DNA of 64,000 bases from Zhihengliuella salsuginis (GTDB taxonomy: Bacteria > Actinomycetota > Actinomycetes > Actinomycetales > Micrococcaceae): the NCBI RefSeq assembly GCF_014651715.1, contig NZ_BMXK01000010.1:102928-166927 (forward strand), in the 5' to 3' direction. Positions 9,644-18,805 of the stretch are shown here, piece after piece. Numbering within the stretch: position 1 is the stretch's first letter; the number at the start of each line of letters is the position of its first letter. A program made the translations under genes and the position numbers. The notes beneath the pieces were generated by a model that was not told the origin of the DNA, made no database searches, and was given only the letters and a program-made list of their open reading frames with translations.

Positions 9644-10318
9644 ATGGCCAAGAAGAAGTCACGCAGCAGGTCCCACCGCCCAGTTCCCGGCGCACCGACC
9701 CCACCGGCCGGCCGGGCCGCCGGCGCGAAGGGCCAGGCCGCGCCAAATCCGACGACGCAGCGCTCCGAGGCGCAGGCACGCAGCAACGGCAGCATCATCC
9801 TGTGGGCCGGGATCATCGCGTCGGCACTGCTCTTCTGGTACTACCATCTGCTCGCGCTGGGCCAGATGACGGATCTCACGGGCGGGCTCGAGATGCTCGA
9901 TCAGCGCCTGCTGGGCTACGACGACGCCGCCGTGGCCGAACTGCGGGCCGCCATGGACGTCGACGCCCGCGGCCAGCTGAACTACCTGCACAAGACCGCG
10001 GGCCTGCTCTTCCCGCTGTTCTTCGCGCTCGTGACGATGCTCGCGGTCAACCTCAACGTCGCGCGCGGCCCGAAGCGCTGGGGGCTCTGGGCGGTGCCCC
10101 TGCTGTTCGCCGTCGTCGACGTGTTCGAGAACAACGCGATCGACCTGCTGCTCTCCGGCGGGGACGGGCAGCCGGCCGTCGCCGTCGTGAGCGCGCTGAC
10201 GATCGCGCGCTGGGCGCTGTTCTTCGCCTCCGTCGCCATCATGGTCGGCATCTCGATGCTGACGATCCGTGCGCGTGTCAACGACGCCCTTGACGCGGCC
10301 CATCCGCGGAACCGTTAG
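9644..10318 (+). CDS. Small membrane protein of unknown function
   Basis: A 224-residue protein I cannot assign to a named family. The first 50 residues are basic and Pro/Ala-rich (MAKKKSRSRSHRPVPG). Then come four hydrophobic segments at about residues 51-70, 119-140, 148-170 and 188-212. The second half contains NLNVARGPKRWGLW and VDVFENNAID. The start was chosen at ATG 9644 because it sits at leaderless distance from CATAAT. A longer open frame upstream overlaps the pcrA promoter and is unlikely. It is followed closely by tRNA-Arg. It is probably an integral membrane protein with four helices; function is unknown. Confidence 0.75.
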   Translation: MAKKKSRSRSHRPVPGAPTPPAGRAAGAKGQAAPNPTTQRSEAQARSNGSIILWAGIIASALLFWYYHLLALGQMTDLTGGLEMLDQRLLGYDDAAVAELRAAMDVDARGQLNYLHKTAGLLFPLFFALVTMLAVNLNVARGPKRWGLWAVPLLFAVVDVFENNAIDLLLSGGDGQPAVAVVSALTIARWALFFASVAIMVGISMLTIRARVNDALDAAHPRNR

Positions 10319-10346
10319 TATGGTTACGCCTCCCGCGCGGGGGCAT

Positions 10347-10423
10347 GCCCCTGTAGCTCAGTTGGATAGAGCGACCCTCTCCTAAAGGGTAGGCCGTCGG
10401 TTCAATTCCGGCCAGGGGCACCA
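10347..10423 (+). tRNA. tRNA-Arg (anticodon CCT)
   Basis: Full cloverleaf: acceptor GCCCCTG/CAGGGGC, D-arm with AGCTCAGTTGGATAGAGC, anticodon loop CTCCTAA, T-arm with GGTTCAATTCC, and an encoded 3' CCA. It decodes the rare AGG codon. Confidence 0.97.
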
Positions 10424-10444
10424 GCGGTCCTGCAAGGACCGGGT

Positions 10445-10484
10445 ACGACGACGGGCCCCACCACCAGGTGGGGCCCGTCGTCGT
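10445..10484. terminator. Strong hairpin between tRNA-Arg and ROK gene
   Basis: Perfect 18-bp stem (10445-10462 with 10467-10484) and a four-base loop, with no T-run on either side. It lies between a plus-strand tRNA and a minus-strand gene, so it probably terminates both. Confidence 0.7.
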
Positions 10485-10499
10485 CTGCTCCGACTCTGG

Positions 10500-11729
10500 T
10501 CAGCGCAGCAGCAGCGCGCTGGCCTTCGGCGAGAGGGCCGCGTCGAGGACGGCGCACGCGCCGCCGATGGCACCCAGGTTGTGGCCCAGCTCGCTGGTGA
10601 GGACCTCGAGCTCGTGCACGTCCTTCATCAGGAAGCGCTCCTGGAGGATCCGGTCCATGTCGTCGTGGAGGACCTCGTGCAACTCGGACCAGACCGGTCC
10701 GCCGACGAAGACCTTGTCGACGTCGAAGGTGTTCGTCAGCTGCGAGACGAGCGACGCCCAGTAGCGGTTGAGGACCTTGACCACGGCGACAGCCGGCTCC
10801 TCGCCGTCCTTGGCCTGCCGGACGATCGAGTTCAGCAGTTGCGCACGCTCGTGCATGCTGGAGTCGTCGGTGGCGCTGCCCACGTCGACGCCCAGCTCGC
10901 GCGCCTTGGCCAGCACGGCCGGGAAGGCGACGGCCGAGGCGAACGTCGAGGACTCGCCCGAGTCGTCGTCGCTGCCGTCCAGGTTGACGCGGACACGGGC
11001 GATCTCGCCGGCGTTGCTGCTCGCCCCGCGGATGACCTCGCCGCCGATGACCATGCCGACGCCGACGCCGGTGCCGATGTAGACGGACATGAAGTTGCGG
11101 TCGCGCGCCTCGTCGCCGTTCCACTGCTCGGCGATCGCGGAGGCGACGGAGTCCTTCTCGATCAGCACGTCGAGCGACAGGCGCTCGACGAGCGGCTCCA
11201 CGACCTCGACCTCGCTCCAGCCGCTCATCAGCGGCGGCGAGACGATCGTTCCGGCCTCGGGGTTGATCGGTCCCGGCGCCGCGACACCGATGCCGACGAT
11301 GTGGTCCTTCGGCTGGCCGGAGTCCTTGATGAGCTCCTCGACGGCCGTCGCCATCATGGAGATCGTCTCCTCCGGCACCGCGATGTCGCGTTCGACGAAC
11401 CGGCGGCTGCCGACCACGCGGCCGCGCAGGTTCACCATGACGATCGTGATCTGGCCCGGATCGAGGTGGATGCCGATCGCGAACAGGCGGTCGGCTTCGA
11501 GCTCGAGGACGGTGCGCGGCTTGCCGGGGCCGGAGATGACGGTCCGGTCCTCGCGCACGAAGCCGTTGTCCAGGAGCCGGCGCACGACGTTGGAGATGGT
11601 CTGCGGGGACAGGCCCGTCGAGGTGGCCAGCTCGACCCGGCTGATACCGTCGTCAGCACGGCGGATCGAGTCGAAAATGACCGCCTGGTTGAAATCACCA
11701 AGTCTTCCGAGGTTTGTGCCTCGCTGCAT
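10500..11729 (-). CDS. ROK-family transcriptional regulator
   Basis: A 409-residue NagC/XylR-type regulator. A winged helix-turn-helix occupies about residues 25-80 (SRVELATSTGLSPQTISNVV). The sugar-kinase-like ROK fold follows, with GIGVAAPGPINPEAGTIV and YIGTGVGVGMVIGGEVIRG. The Cys-rich zinc motif typical of many ROK proteins is replaced by an acidic segment (DGSDDDSGESS), so metal binding may be absent. GGAG precedes the ATG. The upstream region carries a TATACT -10 (11858-11863, minus strand) inside one of two direct repeats, which suggests autoregulation. It faces away from a Nudix gene. No sugar gene is adjacent, so the ligand is unknown. Confidence 0.85.
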   Translation of the reverse strand: MQRGTNLGRLGDFNQAVIFDSIRRADDGISRVELATSTGLSPQTISNVVRRLLDNGFVREDRTVISGPGKPRTVLELEADRLFAIGIHLDPGQITIVMVNLRGRVVGSRRFVERDIAVPEETISMMATAVEELIKDSGQPKDHIVGIGVAAPGPINPEAGTIVSPPLMSGWSEVEVVEPLVERLSLDVLIEKDSVASAIAEQWNGDEARDRNFMSVYIGTGVGVGMVIGGEVIRGASSNAGEIARVRVNLDGSDDDSGESSTFASAVAFPAVLAKARELGVDVGSATDDSSMHERAQLLNSIVRQAKDGEEPAVAVVKVLNRYWASLVSQLTNTFDVDKVFVGGPVWSELHEVLHDDMDRILQERFLMKDVHELEVLTSELGHNLGAIGGACAVLDAALSPKASALLLR

Positions 11730-11851
11730 AGAGTCTCCAGAGGTTGTCTACCGCGTACGTAGTCAATGGGCTGTGACGACATGACGACCGCCCTTGTGCA
11801 CAGTCTGCCGGTTGCGGCGACCTGTCCACGACACCGCCACGCCGTCGGTAG

Positions 11852-11891
11852 TCAAATAGTATAACGATTAGCTACATTCAAATAGTGCAAC
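11852..11891. repeat. Paired direct repeat upstream of ROK and Nudix genes
   Basis: TCAAATAGTATAAC (11852-11865) and TCAAATAGTGCAAC (11878-11891) lie 26 bp apart in an AT-rich island. The first overlaps the TATACT -10 of the ROK gene. The copies match at 12 of 14 positions. They are candidate operators for the ROK protein. Confidence 0.5.
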
Positions 11892-11923
11892 ATTTTGCGA
11901 AACGCCGAAATCGATTGAAATGT

Positions 11924-11935
11924 TAAGCTTCCATC
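11924..11935 (+). promoter_or_regulatory. -10 element of leaderless promoter (Nudix)
   Basis: TAAGCT (11924-11929) is followed by six bases and the GTG start at 11936. No ribosome-binding site is visible. Confidence 0.45.
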
Positions 11936-12403
11936 GTGTCTACATTACTCACCGTCGCCGCAGCTGTTCTTTACGACACGAATGAGCGCATTTTGCTCGT
12001 ACGCAAACGCGGCACTTCGAAGTATATGCAGCCGGGAGGCAAACTGGAACAGGGCGAGTCCCCTGCCCGGGCCGCGATTCGCGAACTGCACGAAGAACTC
12101 GGTCTCCTCTTCGAAGCGGACGCCCTCGTGGACCGCGGCCTCTGGAAGGGCGCCGCGGCCAATGAGCCCGGTACCGCACTGCACGCCTACGTTTTCGATG
12201 TCGCCCTCGCGGACGCCGTCAGGCCGGCCGGCAGCCCGCCGCACGACGCCGGTTCGGTCGCCGTGCGCGCCGAGCTCGAGGACGCCGTCTGGATCGCCCC
12301 CTCGCGCGCCCTGGAACGGGACGACCTGGCACCCCTGCTGACCGAGTCGATCCTGCCGCGTCTGATCGGCGCGCCGGAGCACCTCCGCCGCGGGGCCGAC
12401 TAG
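11936..12403 (+). CDS. Nudix hydrolase
   Basis: A 155-residue Nudix protein. The complete Nudix box runs from GKLEQGESPARAA through IRELHEELG (about residues 39-60) and supplies the catalytic glutamates that bind Mg. These enzymes hydrolyse nucleoside diphosphates linked to another moiety (damaged dNTPs, NADH, ADP-ribose); the substrate is not predictable here. The GTG start sits at leaderless distance from TAAGCT. Its stop overlaps by four bases with the convergent ABC exporter gene, so no terminator fits between them. Confidence 0.88.
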   Translation: MSTLLTVAAAVLYDTNERILLVRKRGTSKYMQPGGKLEQGESPARAAIRELHEELGLLFEADALVDRGLWKGAAANEPGTALHAYVFDVALADAVRPAGSPPHDAGSVAVRAELEDAVWIAPSRALERDDLAPLLTESILPRLIGAPEHLRRGAD

Positions 12404-14250
12404 GCGAACTGCGTGCGGTAGAACTGCGCGTACCGCCCGTCCGCTGCGAGCAGCTCCTCGTGCGTCCCGCGCTCGACGATGCGGCCGGCGTCGACGACGA
12501 GGATCTGGTCGGCCGAGCGCACAGTCGAGAGCCGGTGGGCGATCACCACGGCCGTCCGGCCCTGGAGGGCTTCGGTGAGGGCGGCCTGGACCGCGGCCTC
12601 GTTGGTGCTGTCCAGCGCCGCTGTCGCCTCGTCGAGCACGACGACCCGCGGGGCGGCCAGCAGCAGCCGGGCGATGGTCATCCGCTGGCGCTCACCGCCC
12701 GAGAGCCGGTAGCCGCGCTCCCCGACCATGGTCTCGAGGCCGTCCGGCAGCGCCGAGATGACGTCGCCGAGCCGGGCCCGGCGCAGGGCCTCCCAGACCT
12801 GCTCGTCGCTTGCTTCGGGGGCGGCCAGCCGCAGGTTCGCGCCGATCGAGTCGTGGAAGAGGTGGCCGTCCTGCGTCACCATCCCGATGGTGGACCGGAG
12901 TTCGGCGAAGGAGACGTCCCGCACGTCGGTACCGCCCAGGCGGACGGCGCCCGACTCCACGTCGTACAGGCGCGTGAGCAGCTGGGCGATCGTCGACTTC
13001 CCGGCGCCGGAGGATCCCACGAGGGCGAACGTCTGACCGGCCGGGACCTCGAAGTCGACGCCGTGCAGCACCTCCTCGCCGCCGCGGTGGTCGAGGACGG
13101 AGACGTCCTCCAGGGAGGCCAGCGAGACCGCATCCGCGCTCGGGTAGGCGAAGCGGACGTCGTCGAACCGGATGCCCACGGGCCCGGCGGGCACCACCGA
13201 CGGGTCCTCGCGCTCGGCGATCATCGGCTTCAGGTCGAGGATCTCGAACACGCGGTCGAAGCTGACCAGGGCGCTCATGATCTCCACCCGCGCGTTGGCG
13301 AGCCCGGTCAGCGGGACGTACAGGCGGGTCAGCAGCAGCGCGAGCGTCACCACGTCACCCGCGGCGAGCTCGCCGCGCAGCGCGTAGTAGCCGCCCAGAC
13401 CGTAGACCAGGGCCAGCGCGAGGGCCGCGACGAGCGTCAGCGCGGCGACGAAGTAGAACTGGCGCATCGAGGTCTTGACCCCGATGTCCCGCACGCGGGC
13501 AGCCCGGGAGGCGAAATCGGCCGACTCGGCCTCGGGGCGGCCGAAAAGCTTCACGAGCGTCGCCCCGGGGGCGGAGAACCGCTCCGTCATCTGCGTGCCC
13601 ATGCTGGCGTTGTGCTCGGCGGCCTCGCGCCGCAGACCCGCGATCACGCGCCCCATCCGGCGCGCGGGGATCAGGAACACGGGCAGCATGATCACCGCCA
13701 GCAGGGTCACCTGCCAGCTCGTCGACAGCATGACCGCCGCGGTCAGCACCAGTGCGACGGCGTTGCTCACCACCGAGGAGAGGGTGCCGGCGAACGCCGC
13801 CTGGGCGCCGAGCACGTCGTTGTTCAGGCGCGAGACCAGCGCACCCGTCCGGGTCCGCGTGAAGAACGCGACCGGCATCCGCTGCACGTGGTCGAACACC
13901 TGGGTGCGCAGGTCGAAGATGACCTGCTCCCCCAGCGACGAGGACAGCCACCGGGAGAGCACCGAGACGCCCGTCTCGGCGAGCGCGACGAGCGCGATGA
14001 GCCCGGCCAGCCAGCCGATGAGCGACAGCGGGCCGTCGGCGACGATGGCGTCGACGACCCGGCCGGCGAGCACCGGCGTCGCGACCGCGAGGACCGCGGC
14101 GACGATCGAGACCGCGATGAACGCGATCAGGCGCCCCCGGTAGGCGCGCGCGAAGCGCAGCACGCGCGACGGGGTTCCCGGCGTGATCGGCTGCTGTTTG
14201 TCCTTGGTCAGGCGGTAGAGCGACCCGTAGGCCGCGTGCTCCATACTCAC
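12400..14250 (-). CDS. ABC exporter half-transporter (fused permease and ATPase)
   Basis: A 616-residue type IV ABC exporter. Six membrane helices occupy about residues 35-325, followed by an ATPase domain with Walker A (LVGSSGAGKST), signature LSGGERQR, Walker B (VVVLDEATAALDS) and H-loop (IAHRLSTVRSADQI). It functions as a dimer; substrates in this family are lipids, peptides or drugs, and none can be named here. The GTG start at 14250 has a minus-strand TATCGT (14259-14264) eight bases upstream, suggesting a nearly leaderless transcript; ATG at 14244 is the alternative. It is a single-gene unit, convergent with the Nudix gene. Confidence 0.9.
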   Translation of the reverse strand: MSMEHAAYGSLYRLTKDKQQPITPGTPSRVLRFARAYRGRLIAFIAVSIVAAVLAVATPVLAGRVVDAIVADGPLSLIGWLAGLIALVALAETGVSVLSRWLSSSLGEQVIFDLRTQVFDHVQRMPVAFFTRTRTGALVSRLNNDVLGAQAAFAGTLSSVVSNAVALVLTAAVMLSTSWQVTLLAVIMLPVFLIPARRMGRVIAGLRREAAEHNASMGTQMTERFSAPGATLVKLFGRPEAESADFASRAARVRDIGVKTSMRQFYFVAALTLVAALALALVYGLGGYYALRGELAAGDVVTLALLLTRLYVPLTGLANARVEIMSALVSFDRVFEILDLKPMIAEREDPSVVPAGPVGIRFDDVRFAYPSADAVSLASLEDVSVLDHRGGEEVLHGVDFEVPAGQTFALVGSSGAGKSTIAQLLTRLYDVESGAVRLGGTDVRDVSFAELRSTIGMVTQDGHLFHDSIGANLRLAAPEASDEQVWEALRRARLGDVISALPDGLETMVGERGYRLSGGERQRMTIARLLLAAPRVVVLDEATAALDSTNEAAVQAALTEALQGRTAVVIAHRLSTVRSADQILVVDAGRIVERGTHEELLAADGRYAQFYRTQFA

Positions 14251-14294
14251 ATCAAGGCACGATACCCTCCGCCGCCCGCATCAGGACATCCGGG

Positions 14295-16622
14295 TCAGGA
14301 CCGGTCGTCGAACGTGCTCGACGGCTCCTCCGTGTGCGGGACGAACCGGACCATCATCGCCTTGTAGCCGGGAGTGTTGGACTCGCGGGCGACGAGTTCG
14401 CGGTGCACGAGCCCGTTGGCCTCCGGGTAGTAGGCGGCCGCGCACCCGCGCGCCGTCGGGTAGCCGACGAGGCGGAAGCGGTTCGCCCGCCGCTCGGTGC
14501 CGGCGAACGAGGAGATCACGTCGACGAGCTGCCGGTCCTCGAACCCGAGTTCGACCAGGTCGTCCGGGTGCACGAGGATGACCCGGCGGCCGCCCTTGAT
14601 GCCGCGGTAGCGGTCGTCCTGGCCGTAGAACGTCGTGTTGTACTGGTCGTGGCTTCGCATCGTCTGCAGGATCAGGTGCCCCTCGGGGGCCATGAGGTAC
14701 TCGAGCGGGCTGATCGTGAAGTGGGCCCGGCCGGACTCCGTGGCGAAACTGCGGGTGTCACGCGGCGGATTCGGCAGCACGAAACCGTTGCGCCGGCGCA
14801 CGCGGGCGTTGAAGTCCTCGAACCCGGGCACCACACGCGAGATGTGGTCGCGGATGACGTCGTAGTCCTCGGCCATGGCCTTCCAGTCCACCGGGTGGTC
14901 CTCGCCGAGTACCGCAGCGGCCATGCGCGCCACGATGACGGGCTCGGCAAGCAGGTGATCGGAGACGGGGGCCAGACGGCCCTGCGTGGACTTGACGACC
15001 GACATCGAGTCCTCGACCGAGAGGAACTGCGGTCCGGAGGGATGCTTGTCGTCGCGGTCCGTGCGGCCCAGCGTCGGCAGGATGATCGACGTCTTGCCGT
15101 GCACGACGTGCGAGCGGTTCGGCTTCGTCGAGATGTGGACGGTGAGTCCGGCGCGCATCATGCCGGCTTCGATCGCCTCGGTGTCGGAGCAGGCGAGCGA
15201 GAAGTTCCCGCCCATCGAGACGAACACGTCGACGTCTCCGTTCTCGAAGGCCTGCTGGGTCTCGACCGAATCGTGACCGTGCTCGCGCGGGCTCTCGATT
15301 CCGAACTCCGCATCGAGTCGGGCGAGCCAGTGCTCCGGCGGCTTCTCCCAGATGCCCATCGTCCGGTCGCCCTGCACGTTGGAGTGCCCGCGCACGGGGC
15401 ACGCCCCCGCCCCGGGCTTGCCGAAGTTGCCCTGCAGAAGCAGAAGGTTGACGATCTCCCGGATCGTGTCGACCGAGTGCGGCTGCTGCGTCAGCCCCAG
15501 CGCCCAGCAGATGATCGTGCCCTTGGACTTGGCCAGCAGATTGGCGACCGTGGCGATCTCCAGCCGCGAGAGGCCGGTGGCCTCCTCGGTGGCGTCCCAG
15601 TCGATGACGCTGCGGGCCTCGCGGTAGACATCGAAGCCCTCGGTGTTCTCCGCAAGGAAGTCGTGGTCGACGACGGTCCCCGGCGCGCGCTCCTCCTCCT
15701 GCAGCAGCAGGTGGCCGAGGGCCTGGAACAGGGCCAGGTCGCCGCCGACCTTGATCTGCAGGAACTCGTCGGAGATCCGATCGCCGGACCCGACGACCCC
15801 GTTGATCTTCTGCGGGTCCTTGAAGTTCATCAGCCCGGCCTCGGGCAGCGGGTTCACGGCGATGACTTTCGCCCCCCGCTCGCGGGCCTCGGCGAGCGCG
15901 GAGAGCATGCGCGGGTGATTGGTACCGGGGTTCTGGCCGACGATCATGATGACGTCGGCGTGGTCGAAGTCCTCGAGGGAGACCGTGCCCTTGCCGATGC
16001 CGATCGTCGGGGTCATGGCGGACCCGGAGGACTCGTGGCACATGTTGGAACAGTCGGGCAGGTTGTTGGTGCCGAGACTGCGCGCGAAGAGCTGGTACAT
16101 GAATGCGGTCTCGTTCGCGGTGCGGCCCGACGTGTAGAACGCGCACTTGTCCGGCGTCGTCGCGTGGATGTGCTCGGCGATCGTCGTGAAGGCCTCGTTC
16201 CAGCTGATCGGCCGGTAGTGGTCTTCGCCGGCGGTGATCATCATCGGCTCGGTGATGCGGCCCTGGTTGCCGAGCCAGTACTCGGTCTTCCCGCGCAGCT
16301 CGCTGATCGGGTGGGCGGCCCACCAGTCGCGGTCGGCGGTGCGCAGGGTGCTCTCCTCGGCGAGCGCCTTGGCGCCGTTCTCGCAGAATTCGGCCGTCTT
16401 GCGGCGCCCCTTGATGGTTTCCGGCCAGGCGCAGCCCGGGCAGTCGACGCCGTGCGGCTGGTTGACCTGCAGCATCGAGCGCACGGTCCGGCTGACTCCG
16501 GCCTGGGCGACGCCGCGCTCAAGGGCCACCATGACGGCCTTGACTCCCGCCGCGGACGTCTTCGGTGCCTTGACGTCGAGGTCATCCTCGTTGATGTCCT
16601 CGACAGGCGCTGGTTTATGCAT
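14295..16622 (-). CDS. FdhF/YdeP-family molybdopterin oxidoreductase
   Basis: A 775-residue molybdenum enzyme of the bis-molybdopterin family. Cys pair CPGC (61-64) and a further Cys near residue 80 suggest an N-terminal Fe-S cluster. Cys195 in SNMCHESSG is the likely Mo ligand, where formate dehydrogenase H has selenocysteine. C-terminal cofactor-binding segments include TMRSHDQYNTTFYG. Database entries often read formate dehydrogenase, but the closest architecture is YdeP, whose substrate is uncertain. AGGAGG inside the end of fdhD serves as its ribosome-binding site, and the genes overlap by eight bases. It is the last gene of the molybdenum operon. Confidence 0.9.
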   Translation of the reverse strand: MHKPAPVEDINEDDLDVKAPKTSAAGVKAVMVALERGVAQAGVSRTVRSMLQVNQPHGVDCPGCAWPETIKGRRKTAEFCENGAKALAEESTLRTADRDWWAAHPISELRGKTEYWLGNQGRITEPMMITAGEDHYRPISWNEAFTTIAEHIHATTPDKCAFYTSGRTANETAFMYQLFARSLGTNNLPDCSNMCHESSGSAMTPTIGIGKGTVSLEDFDHADVIMIVGQNPGTNHPRMLSALAEARERGAKVIAVNPLPEAGLMNFKDPQKINGVVGSGDRISDEFLQIKVGGDLALFQALGHLLLQEEERAPGTVVDHDFLAENTEGFDVYREARSVIDWDATEEATGLSRLEIATVANLLAKSKGTIICWALGLTQQPHSVDTIREIVNLLLLQGNFGKPGAGACPVRGHSNVQGDRTMGIWEKPPEHWLARLDAEFGIESPREHGHDSVETQQAFENGDVDVFVSMGGNFSLACSDTEAIEAGMMRAGLTVHISTKPNRSHVVHGKTSIILPTLGRTDRDDKHPSGPQFLSVEDSMSVVKSTQGRLAPVSDHLLAEPVIVARMAAAVLGEDHPVDWKAMAEDYDVIRDHISRVVPGFEDFNARVRRRNGFVLPNPPRDTRSFATESGRAHFTISPLEYLMAPEGHLILQTMRSHDQYNTTFYGQDDRYRGIKGGRRVILVHPDDLVELGFEDRQLVDVISSFAGTERRANRFRLVGYPTARGCAAAYYPEANGLVHRELVARESNTPGYKAMMVRFVPHTEEPSSTFDDRS

Positions 16623-17502
16623 CGTTCCTCCTGATGGCGATCCGTTCCGGATGCGTGTAGACGTTAACGCTACTCCCCCGGCTGAACCCGGCGACAGTGA
16701 CTTGCTCGGATTCGGCGAGTTCTACGGCAAGTGACGACGGCGCGCTCACTGCGGAGAGAATATTGATCCCCGCCATGCGGGTTTTCTGGACCAGTTCGAA
16801 CGAGGCCCGGCCGGACACCTGGAGCACCGTGCCGTGCGACGGGAGCAGCCTCTCGCGCAGCGCCCACCCGACGACCTTGTCGACGGCGTTGTGCCTCCCG
16901 ACGTCCTCGCGCAGGCAGAGCAGGTTGCCCTCGTAGTCGAACAGCCCGGCGGCGTGGACCCCGCCGGTGCGGGAGAAGATCTCCTGCCGCTCGCGCAGGA
17001 GGTCGGGCAGCGCGAGGAGGACGTCGAGCGGCAGCCGCCCGGCGTCGTCGTCCCCGTCCTCCGGTGCGGGCGCCAGCGGCAGCCGCGCGGACTTGCCGAC
17101 GGCGTCGATCGATGCGGTCCCGCAGATGCCGCACGCGCTCGTGGTCGTGACGTTGCGCTGCTGTCCCGGCGTCGGGGCGTGGGCGGTAGGCGCCAGCTGC
17201 GCCTCGACGACGTTGAACGTCTGGCGGCCGGACTCGTCCTCGCCGGCGCAGAAGCGCATGCTCACCAGATCGTCCGCGGACGCGATGACGCCCTCGCCGG
17301 TGAGGAAGCCGGCGACCAGGTCGAAGTCGTCGCCCGGCGTGCGCATCGTGACGGTGAACGCCGTCTGCCCGCTGCCCGGCACGTCGGGAATACCGAGGCG
17401 GATCTCGAGCGGCTCCTCGGCCGCCAGAGTGTCCTCGCGGCGGCGTTCGCCACCGTCGGCGCTCAGCCGGATGATGCGGCGGCGGGTGGTCTTGCGGCCC
17501 AT
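16615..17502 (-). CDS. fdhD: FdhD sulfurtransferase, formate dehydrogenase accessory protein
   Basis: A 295-residue FdhD. In E. coli this protein transfers sulfur from IscS to the molybdenum cofactor before insertion into formate dehydrogenase. The catalytic Cys pair is CGIC (124-127, in TTTSACGICGTASID), followed by the conserved C-terminal block with REDVGRHNAVDKVVGWA. AAGGGAG precedes the ATG. Its end overlaps the start of the oxidoreductase by eight bases, which ties that enzyme to Mo-cofactor sulfuration. An 11-G tract lies just upstream of its ribosome-binding site. Confidence 0.95.
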   Translation of the reverse strand: MGRKTTRRRIIRLSADGGERRREDTLAAEEPLEIRLGIPDVPGSGQTAFTVTMRTPGDDFDLVAGFLTGEGVIASADDLVSMRFCAGEDESGRQTFNVVEAQLAPTAHAPTPGQQRNVTTTSACGICGTASIDAVGKSARLPLAPAPEDGDDDAGRLPLDVLLALPDLLRERQEIFSRTGGVHAAGLFDYEGNLLCLREDVGRHNAVDKVVGWALRERLLPSHGTVLQVSGRASFELVQKTRMAGINILSAVSAPSSLAVELAESEQVTVAGFSRGSSVNVYTHPERIAIRRNDA

Positions 17503-17523
17503 CGGGCTCCCTTCGGGTCGGTT

Positions 17524-17534
17524 GGGGGGGGGGG
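17524..17534. repeat. 11-base G homopolymer between moeA and fdhD
   Basis: Eleven consecutive G on the plus strand (C on the transcribed strand) lie between the moeA stop and the fdhD ribosome-binding site. Such tracts are slippage-prone in replication and sequencing. Being non-coding, length changes would alter leader spacing, not reading frame. Confidence 0.85.
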
Positions 17535-17538
17535 TGGT

Positions 17539-18798
17539 TCAGGTCCAGGGCAGGGGCACGCAGTCGACGCCGTCGCCCGGGGAGAGCCCTTCCGGCGGGA
17601 CGGCCAGGAAGCACGACGAGTCGGCGAGCCCGCGCAGCATGGCGGGGCCCCGGTGGGTGGCAGCGCTCGCACGCACGCCGCTCTCGTCGCCGTCGAGCCG
17701 GGCGGGGACCAGCCGGTAGCGGCCCGGCAGCGGATCGAACCGCTCGGTCGACCGGGCCCGCCGCAGGACGGGCAGCGAGCGGGCCGTCGCTCCGGCGAGC
17801 ACGGGGCCGCCGAGCGTGACGAGGGCCGCCATCGCGGCCAGCGGATTTCCCGGCAGCGCGATGACCAGCGCCCCGTCGCAACGGCGCGCGAGCAGCGCGG
17901 GGTGGCCCGGGCGCATCGCGATCTGGTCGACGAGCAACTCCGCGCCGAGCTCGGCCAGCGCCGGGCGGATGTGGTCCGCGCCCGAGTGTCCGGTGCCGCC
18001 GGTCGCGATGACGACGTCGACGCCGCCGGCTCCCAGCGCCCGCACGGTCGCGGCGTGGTCGTCTCCGATCCGGGTACTGTCCACGACGGTTCCGCCGAGC
18101 CCGCGGACCGCGGCGGGCAGGACCGGCCCGAAGGCGTCCCGGACGAGCCCGTGGCCCGGGAGGCCCGCCGTGACGACCTCGTCGCCGGTCAGTACCAGTC
18201 CGACCCGCGGGACGCGCAGGGTCGGCAGCTCGTCGAGTCCGGCCACGGCGGCGGCCGCGAGGTGGCCGGGAGTCAAGAACGTGCCCGCGGAGAACAACCG
18301 CTCGCCGGCATGGGCCTCCCGGCCGGCTGGACGGATGTCGGCGAGGTGCCCGACCGGTTCCGTCGCATGCAGCAGCCGGCGGGCCTCCCCGGTGCCGCCA
18401 CCACGGGGAGCGTCGGCGAGGCGCCCCCGCTCGCGCCGCAGCACGGCGGTGGCGCCGCCGGGCAGCGGCGACCCGGTGACGATGACGACGCCCTCCCCCG
18501 GTGACAGCGACGTCGTCGTTCTCGCGTCGCCGTCCAGCACCTGCCACGGGCCATCGCCGGCGACGGCCCAGCCGTCCATGGCGGAGGCGGCGAAGTGGGG
18601 GATCTCATTCGTCGCGTGGACGTCCGCGGAGAGGACGTGGCCGAGTGCGTCCTCCAGCCCGACGGGCTGGCGCACGGGCTCGTCGGCGGTATCGATCAAC
18701 TGCCGGCCCGCGAGGTGGGCGGTTTCGCGGGCGGCGGGCCAGGCGGCGTTTCCTGCGGCCGGGCGGGGAGGGGCCTCCGGCGGTCTCCGGTCGCTCAC
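17539..18798 (-). CDS. moeA: Molybdopterin molybdenumtransferase
   Basis: A 419-residue MoeA, which inserts molybdate into adenylylated molybdopterin. Visible motifs are the ATNEIPHFAASAMDGWAV substrate loop near residue 60, TGDEVVTAGLPG, and the nucleotide/cofactor motif VVIATGGTGHSGADH. I chose the GTG at 18798, preceded by GGAGGGG which forms the last codons of mobA; an ATG at 18834 would overlap mobA further. It sits between mobA and fdhD in the same orientation, within one cofactor operon. Confidence 0.93.
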   Translation of the reverse strand: MSDRRPPEAPPRPAAGNAAWPAARETAHLAGRQLIDTADEPVRQPVGLEDALGHVLSADVHATNEIPHFAASAMDGWAVAGDGPWQVLDGDARTTTSLSPGEGVVIVTGSPLPGGATAVLRRERGRLADAPRGGGTGEARRLLHATEPVGHLADIRPAGREAHAGERLFSAGTFLTPGHLAAAAVAGLDELPTLRVPRVGLVLTGDEVVTAGLPGHGLVRDAFGPVLPAAVRGLGGTVVDSTRIGDDHAATVRALGAGGVDVVIATGGTGHSGADHIRPALAELGAELLVDQIAMRPGHPALLARRCDGALVIALPGNPLAAMAALVTLGGPVLAGATARSLPVLRRARSTERFDPLPGRYRLVPARLDGDESGVRASAATHRGPAMLRGLADSSCFLAVPPEGLSPGDGVDCVPLPWT

Positions 18799-18805
18799 GG
18801 GAGCG

